Source: Celerinatantimonas yamalensis
GTDB taxonomy: Bacteria > Pseudomonadota > Gammaproteobacteria > Enterobacterales > Celerinatantimonadaceae
Length of the DNA: 64,000 nucleotides
Assembly (NCBI RefSeq): GCF_046054155.1
Contig: NZ_JBEQCT010000006.1
Span: 124,001-188,000 of the forward strand
Direction of reading: 5' to 3'
Shown here: positions 35,422 to 44,092 of the stretch, one piece after another
Numbering within the stretch: the stretch's first letter is position 1
How the letters are laid out: each line of letters opens with the position of its first letter
The notes under the pieces: model-generated
Database searches by the model: none
What the model was told of the DNA's origin: nothing
The model's input: only the letters and a program-made list of their open reading frames with translations
Translations under genes and position numbers: made by a program

Positions 35422-36486
35422 TTACTGTTGAGTGATATCACCTTGTTTCACGTGAAACAGGTGACAATCAGTTAAATTGAAACCTTCAAGCATCTTTTGC
35501 TCAATCGCGGTAATAAAAACCTGTGCATTATTACGCTGGAGATATCCGGCTAATAACGCGCGTTTATTGGGATCGAGTTCTGCGGCGAAGTCATCAATTA
35601 AATAGATAGTTGGTTTACTCAATACGCGATATGCGTACTGTCCTTGTGCCAATAACAGCGCACAGACCAACAACTTAAGTTGACCGCGGGAAATGCACTC
35701 AGCGGCATTTCCCTGATCGGTCTTGATTCGGATGTCAGCTTTGTGGGGGCCTGCTAAGGTAAATCCCATCTGACATTCTCGGGGATAGTTTTCCTCTAGA
35801 ATATCAGCAAGCTTATTTTCACTATTCCATCCATCATACAATTCAAACTGAAACTGATATTCAGGTAAGAAGTCATGCGTGATAGCCAAAATTTCTGGTA
35901 CAAGCTCGGCAAAATAATCCTGGCGCATAGCGCGGATTTGTTCGGCTTGAATCACTAATTCTCGATCCCAAATCTGTAGCTCGCGAAATTTAGCGCGCCG
36001 TTTCAGTAGTGCATTTCGCTGCTTAAGCAGCCGCTTATATCGGTGCGTCACCTCTTGGAAGCTCTGCTCCTGGTGAAACACACCCCAATCTAAAAAGGCA
36101 CGACGATAACGAGGACTACCGTTAACGATGCCATATCCTTCTGGGTGAATCAGCTGTACCGGTAATAATTTCGATAGCGCAGCTTGCGTTTTGACGGTTT
36201 CGCCATTGATACGTAGCTGTGTTTCCCCTGTTAATTGTTTGCTCAGACCAATCCGATCGTGATTAATCTGAGCAAACAACACCAGCTCTGATTGTTCATG
36301 CTGGATAACGCGACGGATCCGCGGACTACGAAACGAGCGACCGAATCCCAAAAGATAAATCGCCTCCAACACGCTAGTTTTACCGCTACCATTGTCGCCA
36401 ACGATCGCATTCAATCCCGAGCTAAACTGCATTCGGGATTGCGCGATATTGCGGAACTGCGTTACCTGCAATGTGCTGATTGCCAT
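35422..36486 (-). CDS. recF: DNA replication and repair protein RecF
   Basis: A 354-residue SMC-like ATPase that helps load RecA at single-strand gaps through RecFOR. Walker A VGDNGSGKTS lies near residue 30; the ABC signature region is around SRGQLKLLVCALLLAQ and Walker B is IYLIDDFAAELD. The last codons contain a parS palindrome encoding FHVKQ, so the protein's C-terminus is constrained by a centromere site. It lies between dnaN and gyrB with gaps of 15 and 13 bases. Confidence 0.97.
   Translation of the reverse strand: MAISTLQVTQFRNIAQSRMQFSSGLNAIVGDNGSGKTSVLEAIYLLGFGRSFRSPRIRRVIQHEQSELVLFAQINHDRIGLSKQLTGETQLRINGETVKTQAALSKLLPVQLIHPEGYGIVNGSPRYRRAFLDWGVFHQEQSFQEVTHRYKRLLKQRNALLKRRAKFRELQIWDRELVIQAEQIRAMRQDYFAELVPEILAITHDFLPEYQFQFELYDGWNSENKLADILEENYPRECQMGFTLAGPHKADIRIKTDQGNAAECISRGQLKLLVCALLLAQGQYAYRVLSKPTIYLIDDFAAELDPNKRALLAGYLQRNNAQVFITAIEQKMLEGFNLTDCHLFHVKQGDITQQ
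35444..35459. promoter_or_regulatory. parS site 5 within recF
   Basis: Perfect TGTTTCACGTGAAACA inside the 3' end of recF, 22 bases from its stop side and about 3.6 kb from site 4. Intragenic parS sites occur in other bacteria near the origin. Confidence 0.92.
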
Positions 36487-36501
36487 CAGTATACTACTTG
36501 C

Positions 36502-37605
36502 CTACAAACGCATTGGCATGATGACATACAGCGCTTGACCTGTTTGTTCGCTATCTTCGATGAGTGAGCCGGTACTGCTGTCAGACATCGTCAATCGTAC
36601 CTGATCGGATTTAAGCGCATTGAGCACATCCAGAATATAAGAGACATTAAAACCGATCTCGAGATCATCGCCTTGATAAGCAACATCTAAGATCTCCTCT
36701 GACTCTTCCTGCTCTGGATTATTCGCTGTAATGGTGAGGGTTTGCCCTGACAATTGCAGGCGTACGCCGCGGAATTTTTCATTTGATAAAATGGCAGCGC
36801 GAGAAAAAGCTTGGCGAAGCTCTTCTCGACCGGAGATCAACACCTTATCACCGCCATTCGGAATGACGCGGCGAAGGTCTGGGAAGCGTCCATCGACCAA
36901 TTTACAGGTAAAGGTAAATCCTTGTACGATAGCTTTGAGATTATTGGTTCCAATTTGTAGCTGGATATCCGCATCATCTTGTTCGAGCAGGCGTATCAAT
37001 TCAAGCACGCCTTTACGGGGCACAATGACTTGGATTGCCCCTAACTCACAGCCTAAATCGGTTGCTGCCAACGCAATTCGATGCCCATCACAGGCTACGG
37101 TGCGCAGCTTTTGTCCCTCAGTCTCAAAGAGCATCCCATTTAAATAATAACGAACATCTTGGCTGGCCATCGAAAACTGGGTTTTATCGATAAGCTGCTT
37201 CAGTTGCCCCTGTTTGATGACCAAGTCCAGCTGGGGTTGCCAACTGTCCACATTTGGATAATCTGATGCGGGTAGGGTGGCTAAAGAGAAGCGGCTTCGT
37301 CCAGAACGAACTTGTAAACGGTCCCCTTGGGCTTTGCATTCAATGATGCAACCATCGGGGAGGCCTTTACAGATATCGACAAATTTTTTCGCTGGGACCG
37401 TGACTGAACCTGTTTGTGAGGCCGCATCGATAGCCAGATGAGCAACTAACTCAACTTCCATATCTGTGCCCGTCATGGATAAGCTGTGTTCGCTGACGAC
37501 CAATAAAATGTTGCCTAAAATAGGCACAGTGGGTCGGCCGCCAATTGCACTACTGACTAGTTGCAATGGCTTGATAAGCGCTTCCCGACTAATTTGAAAA
37601 TGCAT
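36502..37605 (-). CDS. dnaN: DNA polymerase III beta sliding clamp
   Basis: A 367-residue protein of three similar domains that forms the dimeric ring tethering polymerase III to DNA. The N-terminal MHFQISREALIKPLQLVSSAIGGRPTVPILGNILL and the C-terminal LYVIMPMRL are typical. E. coli DnaN has 366 residues. It follows dnaA after 10 bases and precedes recF by 15, the standard operon order. Confidence 0.98.
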   Translation of the reverse strand: MHFQISREALIKPLQLVSSAIGGRPTVPILGNILLVVSEHSLSMTGTDMEVELVAHLAIDAASQTGSVTVPAKKFVDICKGLPDGCIIECKAQGDRLQVRSGRSRFSLATLPASDYPNVDSWQPQLDLVIKQGQLKQLIDKTQFSMASQDVRYYLNGMLFETEGQKLRTVACDGHRIALAATDLGCELGAIQVIVPRKGVLELIRLLEQDDADIQLQIGTNNLKAIVQGFTFTCKLVDGRFPDLRRVIPNGGDKVLISGREELRQAFSRAAILSNEKFRGVRLQLSGQTLTITANNPEQEESEEILDVAYQGDDLEIGFNVSYILDVLNALKSDQVRLTMSDSSTGSLIEDSEQTGQALYVIMPMRL

Positions 37606-37615
37606 GATAGGTTAC

Positions 37616-39019
37616 CTACGATGACAATGTTCGAATCAAGTTCTGATAATCTTCTTTAATATCATGGCTCTCTTCACGGAGCTGATTGATTTTACGACAG
37701 GCATGTAATACCGTGGTATGGTCGCGGCCGCCAAACGCATCACCAATTTCAGGTAAACTGTGATTGGTCAGCTCTTTAGCGAGTGCCATGGCTAACTGTC
37801 GTGGTCTTGCCACTGAGCGTGAACGCCGTTTTGACAAAAGGTCTGCCACTTTGATTTTGTAATATTCTGCAACGGTCTTTTGAATATTATCGATGGTGAC
37901 CAATTTTTCTTGCAGCGCTAATAAATCCCGCAGGGCTTCACGGACAAAATCAATGGTGATCGCGCGGCCAGTGAAGTTGGCATTGGCGATGACGCGGTTA
38001 AGTGCCCCTTCCAATTCACGGACATTCGAGCGCAGCCGTTTCGCAATAAAAAAGGCGACTTCGTCTGGCAAGCTAATTTTGTTTTCCTGTGCCTTGGTCA
38101 TCAAAATCGCAACCCGAGTCTCTAACTCTGGGGGCTCAATGGCAACCGTTAATCCCCATCCAAAGCGACTTTTTAGGCGATCTTCTACGCCATCGATCTC
38201 CTTTGGATAGCGATCACTGGTTAAAATAATCTGTTGATTCCCTTCTAAAAGCGCATTAAAGGTGTGAAAAAATTCTTCTTGCGAGCGTTCTTTGTTGGCA
38301 AAAAATTGAATATCATCAATTAATAACGCATCGACACTGCGGTAGTAACGCTTAAAATCTTCAATGGCGTTATTTTGCAGTGCCTTGACCATGTCTTGGA
38401 CGAATCGCTCTGAGTGCATGTAGACCACGCGCGAATTGGTTTTTCGTTCCAAAATGCCATTGCCGACAGCATGCAGCAGATGGGTTTTACCTAACCCTGT
38501 TCCGCCGTATAAAAACAACGGGTTATAAGCTCCGCCAGGGTTACTTGCAACCTGAGAAGCTGCCGCGCGAGCCAGTTGGTTCGATTTACCTTCGACAAAG
38601 TTATCAAATTTATGTTTAGGGTTAATGTTATTACGATGATGGATCGCATGGGCACTGGTTGCTCCAGTATCTCGATCCCAGCTTCGCTCTTGCATCATCG
38701 GGCGCTGTTGCACCGGTTCTTGGGCGATGACCTGTGGGGCTTGTTGCACTACTGCTTTAGGGACTGGACGATTCGGACGACTACCCACCTCAAAGCGAAG
38801 CTTCGGCTTATGTTGTCCACAAAATTCATCCAATAGAGCATTCATTTGGATCAAATATTTATCCTTGACCCAATCAAGGACAAATCGGTTCGGCGCGTAC
38901 AGCGTCAGCAGTTCATCTTCCTGTTCAACTTGCAGAGGGCGGATCCACATACTGAATTCTGTAGCGGGTAACTCATCCTGCAATCGACTGACAATCTGCT
39001 GCCATAACGACACACTCAC
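37616..39019 (-). CDS. dnaA: chromosomal replication initiator DnaA
   Basis: AAA+ initiator of 467 residues, the same length as E. coli DnaA. Domain I begins SVSLWQQIVSRLQDELPATEFSMWIRPLQ; a Pro/Gln-rich linker (about 88-130) follows. Domain III has Walker A GGTGLGKTHLLHA and Walker B LLIDDIQFF; domain IV has the DnaA-box-binding signature GGRDHTTVLHACRKI. No ATG is available. I chose GTG 39019 because it matches the E. coli start (GTG, MSxSLWQQ) and has GGAG just upstream; TTG 39031 is possible. The upstream neighbour is copA, not rpmH. Confidence 0.97.
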   Translation of the reverse strand: MSVSLWQQIVSRLQDELPATEFSMWIRPLQVEQEDELLTLYAPNRFVLDWVKDKYLIQMNALLDEFCGQHKPKLRFEVGSRPNRPVPKAVVQQAPQVIAQEPVQQRPMMQERSWDRDTGATSAHAIHHRNNINPKHKFDNFVEGKSNQLARAAASQVASNPGGAYNPLFLYGGTGLGKTHLLHAVGNGILERKTNSRVVYMHSERFVQDMVKALQNNAIEDFKRYYRSVDALLIDDIQFFANKERSQEEFFHTFNALLEGNQQIILTSDRYPKEIDGVEDRLKSRFGWGLTVAIEPPELETRVAILMTKAQENKISLPDEVAFFIAKRLRSNVRELEGALNRVIANANFTGRAITIDFVREALRDLLALQEKLVTIDNIQKTVAEYYKIKVADLLSKRRSRSVARPRQLAMALAKELTNHSLPEIGDAFGGRDHTTVLHACRKINQLREESHDIKEDYQNLIRTLSS

Positions 39020-39031
39020 ACGCAACTCCAA

Positions 39032-39511
39032 TAGCTCTCGAAATGACCAACCATTTTATACCGGAAGGCAGATAAACACTAGGGTTCGTTGGGAATTAGC
39101 CATTAAATTTCATGTAAATATGAGTGGTTTTTCAAAGAAGCAGCTTGAAGTGTAGAAATGCGGATATGAAGTATCCGCGCTGGCAGATTGAATCTCATCA
39201 AGTTTATGTAGCCATTATGATGTAGATACCCACAAACAGCGTCTTAAAGAGGCAGAATAAGGCACTCTTTTGACACTAAATTATAAAAATAAAGCATTAG
39301 AGTATAAAAGTGATATTCAGATAGTTTTAAAACCCGTCATTGTCCTTTGATTTTGTACCGTTTGGTCATTATTACTCCGTGTATTCGCGCCGATAAAGCT
39401 CCTTATAACGCTCAGAAAAGGTGTTCATGCAATTAATTTCGTCACATTGATAAAAGTCTAAAAAAAGTCCTAAAATAATGAGATGTACTGGATCTGCATG
39501 ACAGGCAATAC
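39032..39511. other. dnaA upstream region
   Basis: This region must hold the dnaA promoter. A 7-bp hairpin GCGGATA/TATCCGC (39160-39166/39172-39178) lies about 140 bases upstream of the start codon. I find no exact DnaA box (TTATNCACA): the best, ATACCCACA near 39230, has two mismatches. No rpmH-like small gene is present. The far end carries the copA promoter and CueR-type operator. Confidence 0.5.
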
Positions 39512-39542
39512 TTGACCTTACTGCTATGGGAAGGTTTATAGT
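39512..39542 (+). promoter_or_regulatory. CueR-type copper-responsive promoter of copA
   Basis: A -35 TTGACC (39512-39517) and a -10 TATAGT (39537-39542) are separated by 19 bases, the over-long spacer typical of MerR-family activation. Within the spacer lies the dyad ACCTT (39515-39519) / AAGGT (39531-39535), close to the E. coli copA operator. CueR bound to Cu(I) would untwist this promoter. cueR lies just downstream of copA. Confidence 0.9.
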
Positions 39543-39581
39543 AATGTGGTCTGTCAAACAATAACCTAAAAGGAGGTTATA

Positions 39582-41939
39582 ATGGCGCAATCATATACGG
39601 TCCCAGTTGATGGGATGCGCTGCGCGGGGTGTGTGAGTCGCGTGGAAAAAACGCTTGATGAACTGGCTGCTGTCAGCCACGCTTCAGTGAATTTAGCGCT
39701 GAATCAAGCCCATTTTGAACTCAATGATGCGAAGGCGTTGCCTGATGTAGTAGACGCTCTGGATAAAGCCGGTTATCCAGTGCCGCTCACTCGCCAGCAG
39801 TGGCAAATTAGCGGGATGCGCTGTGCTGGCTGTTCGGCGGCCGTTGAGCGCGCGTTAGGTCATCTTGATGGGGTTATTCATGCTGAGGTCAATTATGCTT
39901 TAGGGCAGGCCGATGTCACCACGATCACTGGGGCCCCGATGGATGCTGCGATTAAACAAGCTATCAGTGATGCAGGGTATCAAGTTGTCGACGCTGAGGG
40001 CTCTCAATCGGTAAAGCTTGAGGCACCGAAAACGAGTGCGGATTTTCCTTGGCGATTGGTTATCAGTGTAGTACTGACCATCCCACTCTTGGTGCCTATG
40101 TTATTTTCAATCGCTGAACTTTCAGGGGCTTGGCAGTGGCTTTTAGCCACCCCTGTCCAGTTTATTCTCGGCTGGCCTTTCTACAAAGGTGCTTGGCATT
40201 CATTGCGTAACCGCTCCAGCAGTATGGATACACTGGTGACTCTGGGGACGTCAGCTGCATATGGCTATAGTGTGTGGCTATATTTATCAGGAACATCTGC
40301 GCATCTGTATTTTGATGGAGCAGCGGTCATTATTACCTTGATTTTGCTTGGGCGACACTTAGAAGATCGCGCCAAAGCGCGCGCGGTTAAAGCGATTTCT
40401 GGGTTGATTAGTGAAGCGCCTATACAAGCTCATCGATTGAGTGGTGATGACGTCGAGTCAGTGGCTGTGGATAGCCTGCATGTCGGTGATTGGTTGCTTG
40501 TCAGACCTGGGGAAAAAGTGCCAGCTGATGGGGTAATTCGTTGGGGCGGCTCTGAATTTAATGAATCCCTCATTACTGGTGAAAGTGAGCCGATCGCCCA
40601 TCAGATTGATGATTCGGTATTAGCGGGAAGTCTAAATGGTGAAGGGGCGGTCAAAATAGAGGTAACTCGCGCCAATGCCGATAGCACGCTAGGACGAATG
40701 ATCCAAATGGTAAGCGAGGCTCAAGCTGGCAAGGCACCAGTCCAAAAGCTTGCTGACAAAATAAGTTTCTATTTTGTGCCAATTGTACTCTGTGTTGCAT
40801 TGCTAACATTGCTCGGCTGGGGGCTGCTGACAGGCCAATGGGCTAATGGGGTTACCGCCGCGATTTCAGTGCTGGTGATTGCTTGTCCTTGTTCACTCGG
40901 GTTAGCTATACCGACCGCGTTGGTGGCTGGAACAGGAAGCGGAGCGCGTTATGGCATTTTATATCGCAATATCGATGCGCTAGAACGTACCCGTAATGTT
41001 GACCAAGTGATCTTTGATAAAACAGGGACATTAACGATCGGTGAACCGCGAGTCACGGTCATAGACTGTGATGATGATAAAACGGTGCTATTGCAAATGG
41101 TGGCTAGTGCTCAGCAAAGCAGTCAACATCCTCTTGCGAAAGCGATGTTGGCGGCAAATGAGCAGCCACTACTTGCCCTTGAACGCTTTGATAGTTATCC
41201 GGGGATGGGCATTTGCGCTGTGCTTGGCGGTGCTGATACCACGCAGCTGTTGATTGGAAATCAGAAATTGTTGGAACATTTCGCGGTTGCAATTTCGCCT
41301 GTATGGCAGCGCCGACTTGATGCTATGGCCGATCAAGGCTCATGTGTCTGGGTTGCGGTAAATGCTCAAGTGAGTGCTGTGATTGCAACAGCCGATCCAC
41401 TGCGTGAGTCGGCAAAAAAAGCGCTCGATAAACTCAAAGCGCTCAACATACGCTGCGTCATGCTAAGTGGTGACCAACAACGTGTTGCTGAGCAACTGGC
41501 GCGCCAGCTTGATTTAGACGAATGGGCGGGTGAACTACAACCCCAAGACAAACTCGAACAGATAAAAACGCGTCAGCAGCAAGGGCACCGCGTATTAATG
41601 GTCGGTGATGGCGTCAATGATGCGCCTGCTCTAGCGCAAGCTAATGTGGGGATCGCCATGGGCGGCGGCAGTGACTTAGCCATTGAAAGCGCTGATGTGG
41701 CATTGATGCGTGACGATCCAATGCTGATTGTCAGTGCAGTGCAATTGGCGCGTAAGACCTGGCGGGTGATTCAGCAGAATCTATTTTGGGCATTTGGTTA
41801 CAATGTGATTGGTATTCCCTTGGCTGCATTTGGGGTCCTGAATCCTGCGGTTGCTGGGGCTTTGATGGCCATCAGTTCCTTGTCAGTGGTGAGTAACTCG
41901 GTGCGATTAACTCGCTGGACGCCCGAAAAGGCATCATGA
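39582..41939 (+). CDS. copA: Cu(I)-exporting P1B-type ATPase CopA
   Basis: A 785-residue copper-efflux pump of the inner membrane. There are two N-terminal metal-binding domains, each with GMRCAGC (about 11-17 and 77-83), then eight TM helices. Catalytic marks are TGES (phosphatase loop), the CPC ion path in IACPCSLGLAIPTAL, DKTGTLT (phosphorylated Asp), the SQHPLA His-Pro and GDGVNDAPAL. YN in TM7 (FGYNVIGIP) and M-x-x-SS in TM8 (MAISSLSVVSN) specify Cu(I). The start has a strong AAAGGAGG site. Both metal sites have Arg where Thr or Ser is usual. Confidence 0.97.
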   Translation: MAQSYTVPVDGMRCAGCVSRVEKTLDELAAVSHASVNLALNQAHFELNDAKALPDVVDALDKAGYPVPLTRQQWQISGMRCAGCSAAVERALGHLDGVIHAEVNYALGQADVTTITGAPMDAAIKQAISDAGYQVVDAEGSQSVKLEAPKTSADFPWRLVISVVLTIPLLVPMLFSIAELSGAWQWLLATPVQFILGWPFYKGAWHSLRNRSSSMDTLVTLGTSAAYGYSVWLYLSGTSAHLYFDGAAVIITLILLGRHLEDRAKARAVKAISGLISEAPIQAHRLSGDDVESVAVDSLHVGDWLLVRPGEKVPADGVIRWGGSEFNESLITGESEPIAHQIDDSVLAGSLNGEGAVKIEVTRANADSTLGRMIQMVSEAQAGKAPVQKLADKISFYFVPIVLCVALLTLLGWGLLTGQWANGVTAAISVLVIACPCSLGLAIPTALVAGTGSGARYGILYRNIDALERTRNVDQVIFDKTGTLTIGEPRVTVIDCDDDKTVLLQMVASAQQSSQHPLAKAMLAANEQPLLALERFDSYPGMGICAVLGGADTTQLLIGNQKLLEHFAVAISPVWQRRLDAMADQGSCVWVAVNAQVSAVIATADPLRESAKKALDKLKALNIRCVMLSGDQQRVAEQLARQLDLDEWAGELQPQDKLEQIKTRQQQGHRVLMVGDGVNDAPALAQANVGIAMGGGSDLAIESADVALMRDDPMLIVSAVQLARKTWRVIQQNLFWAFGYNVIGIPLAAFGVLNPAVAGALMAISSLSVVSNSVRLTRWTPEKAS

Positions 41940-42002
41940 TATCCATGCTCTTAGTCATAAGGGGTTGCTGGGGGAGTCGATAACAGCACGAGGAGAGGTT
42001 GG

Positions 42003-42401
42003 ATGAAGATTGGCGAAGTGGCCAAACGCTGTGGTTTATCGGTCAAAACTGTGCGCTATTATCATGACATTGGTCTTGTTAAAGCAAGCCGTGCAGATAA
42101 TGGGTATCGCAGCTATTCACAGGCGCAATTGGATCAATTACAGTTTTTAGGTAATTGTCGAAAAATCGGCTTTAGTCTTAGCCAATGTGAGCAATTACTT
42201 TCACTGTATGTTGATAAACATCGCGCCTCTAGTGATGTGCAGCGCATCGCCAATACCCATTTACATGAGATTGAAGCACGCCTTAATCAGCTTAACCAAT
42301 TGCGTGAGAGTCTGCATCAATTGGTCGGATGCTGCGCGGGCAATGAACTACCCAATTGCCCGATCCTTGACTCACTGGCCGGTCATTCGAGCTTGGATTA
42401 A
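42003..42401 (+). CDS. cueR: copper-responsive MerR-family regulator CueR
   Basis: A 132-residue dimeric activator. The N-terminal MerR helix-turn-helix (MKIGEVAKRCGLSVKTVRYYHDIGL) is followed by a coiled-coil dimer helix and the metal loop. Cys111 and Cys119 (C-x7-C in CAGNELPNCPIL) match the two Cu(I) ligands of E. coli CueR (112 and 120), and the loop spacing is that of +1-ion sensors. It lies 63 bases after copA on the same strand. The expected target is the 19-bp-spacer promoter before copA. Its last 30 bases overlap the convergent gene. Confidence 0.95.
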   Translation: MKIGEVAKRCGLSVKTVRYYHDIGLVKASRADNGYRSYSQAQLDQLQFLGNCRKIGFSLSQCEQLLSLYVDKHRASSDVQRIANTHLHEIEARLNQLNQLRESLHQLVGCCAGNELPNCPILDSLAGHSSLD

Positions 42402-42755
42402 TAGCCAAATATGTTGGCTAGCATGCCACAGCGGCAGCCAATTAACTTGAGTGACCGCAAGTAGCACGATGAGTATGACGCTGAGGTTGAGCAAGCGTTG
42501 AGTGCGTTTTAGTTTAAATTGAAGCTGGGCATTAGCACTGCTCAGTTGCTGCTGTCGTTGTTCTTGAAAAGTACTCTGTTTAGATAGCTTTTGCGCCTGC
42601 TCGCTCAGCTGCTGGGTTAGCATTTCAATCGTTACATGCTGATCATTTTGCATTTTCCACAGCCGCATTTTATCTTTTTCAAGAGTAGACAGTCGCTTCT
42701 GAGTGCGACTGGGATCATCATATGCTTCGGGGGAGCTCAGTGGTGATTGTGTCAC
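42372..42755 (-). CDS. hypothetical coiled-coil membrane protein
   Basis: A 127-residue protein I do not recognise. Residues about 15-85 are charged and Gln-rich with heptad spacing, suggesting a coiled coil; one TM helix follows (LNLSVILIVLLAVTQVNWLPL, about 89-109) with a short amphipathic end. It overlaps the convergent cueR by 30 bases. The GTG start at 42755 lacks a clear ribosome-binding site, and a later ATG (residue 30) is possible. No signal peptide is seen. Being convergent with the copper genes does not by itself imply a copper role. Confidence 0.5.
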   Translation of the reverse strand: MTQSPLSSPEAYDDPSRTQKRLSTLEKDKMRLWKMQNDQHVTIEMLTQQLSEQAQKLSKQSTFQEQRQQQLSSANAQLQFKLKRTQRLLNLSVILIVLLAVTQVNWLPLWHASQHIWLLIQARMTGQ

Positions 42756-42846
42756 GGGGTTAGTTACCTAAGTTAATCATCCTCTTTATTGCAGTGTAAT
42801 GCAGTTGTCCAAAGAGATTAAGCTGACTTGGCGAACCGCTATTAGG

Positions 42847-44067
42847 TTAATGAGTCACTCCATCGAGTTGCAGACCAATATAAAGAAGCATTCGGTCAAA
42901 GAAATTACCTCGTATATTGAGGCTGGTCAATTCACAGACCTTATTGAGTCGATACTCGAGGGTATTGCGATGGATAAAAAGAGCTTTAGCCGTACTGGAA
43001 AGTTGGGTATTGTGATGAAACCATGTCAGCAGTGTCTTACGTAATAATCCGCTTGTGTCCATACTCTTTAAGCGCTTTAGCGGGCGCATAAATTCAGCCG
43101 TCTGCCATCCATTATGCAGATAATCGAGTAACACAGGCAGTTGTAGATCCGCATAGTCATAAATTTGCTGACTAGGATTGTAAATTTTGCCGATTTTGAG
43201 GGTGGTATCTGCAGTGTTGTAAGAGCGACAAATACTGCCTTGTCCTTGAAAATAGTGGCCCATTGCAATGACGAGCTTGAGCCCTTTGGTTTGGCTTACC
43301 TCATAGAGCAATTTTTGAATCCGTTGATGGATCCAATCGCGACAAAATTCCCCCGAGCGATTCAGTGCAGGCTTTAACACCACAATTTGATTAAGAGAGA
43401 CCTGCGCTACTAGATTATGGTGATCGGGTTGGCTGAGGCGATTAAGTAGATGCTGAAATTCATAGATCGCATCACCGACGGGTAGCTTGCCGCTGTCGAT
43501 CTCGATAACGACGGCGATTCGGGGAATAGATAGGTCGACGCTAAGACGCTGCGCCCATTCCATCTGCTCATCAGAGAGTACTTCGCAGCGAATAAGGTTA
43601 AGTACCAGTTCTTCGCGCAGACGTTGGTCTTGGGCTAGCATCGATAATAGCCGTGATTGCTCTAGCATCATCTCTGCCGTCATGGTGACTAGTTTTGCAT
43701 ACTGCTGAAGATTATCTGGATTACCGGTCAGACCGATGACCCCTACAATTTTATTGTCTTTGCGCATTGGCATATTGATGCCTGGCTGCACGCCCTGCAG
43801 GTGGGGCATTAAGCTGTCATTGACTGCGAACATCTTGCCATTTGCGAGCGCCAATAATGCCCCTTCATGCAGCTGCCCAATTCGCTCTAGATCGCCACTA
43901 CCGATGATGACGCCGCGATCATCCATAATATTGACATTACAGCCGATAATTTCCATCGTCCGTGAGACGATGGCTTGAGCGAGTCGCTGATCTAAAAAGT
44001 CATAATATTGATAATGTTCTCGCACAGATTTGGGTGCAGATTCGGCCACTTGTAACTGGGAATCCAT
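42847..44067 (-). CDS. cdaR: sugar-diacid regulator CdaR
   Basis: A 406-residue transcriptional activator of glucarate/galactarate/glycerate genes. The N-terminal diacid-recognition domain (about 20-155: LAQAIVSRTMEIIGCNVNIMDDRGVIIGSGD; GINMPMRKDNKIVGVIGLTG) is followed by a GGDEF-like middle domain without catalytic motif and a C-terminal PucR-type helix-turn-helix (LFIHRNTLEYRLNKVCELT near 365-385). It is the last gene of garL-garR-garK-cdaR, 25 bases after garK. GGAG precedes the ATG. Confidence 0.95.
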   Translation of the reverse strand: MDSQLQVAESAPKSVREHYQYYDFLDQRLAQAIVSRTMEIIGCNVNIMDDRGVIIGSGDLERIGQLHEGALLALANGKMFAVNDSLMPHLQGVQPGINMPMRKDNKIVGVIGLTGNPDNLQQYAKLVTMTAEMMLEQSRLLSMLAQDQRLREELVLNLIRCEVLSDEQMEWAQRLSVDLSIPRIAVVIEIDSGKLPVGDAIYEFQHLLNRLSQPDHHNLVAQVSLNQIVVLKPALNRSGEFCRDWIHQRIQKLLYEVSQTKGLKLVIAMGHYFQGQGSICRSYNTADTTLKIGKIYNPSQQIYDYADLQLPVLLDYLHNGWQTAEFMRPLKRLKSMDTSGLLRKTLLTWFHHNTQLSSTAKALFIHRNTLEYRLNKVCELTSLNIRGNFFDRMLLYIGLQLDGVTH

Positions 44068-44092
44068 ACTGCTGCTCCAAGATAAAGCCGCA

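Noticed and set aside
39032..39581. oriC upstream of dnaA
   Set aside because: No exact DnaA box is found; the best candidate has two mismatches. The region is explained by two divergent promoters.
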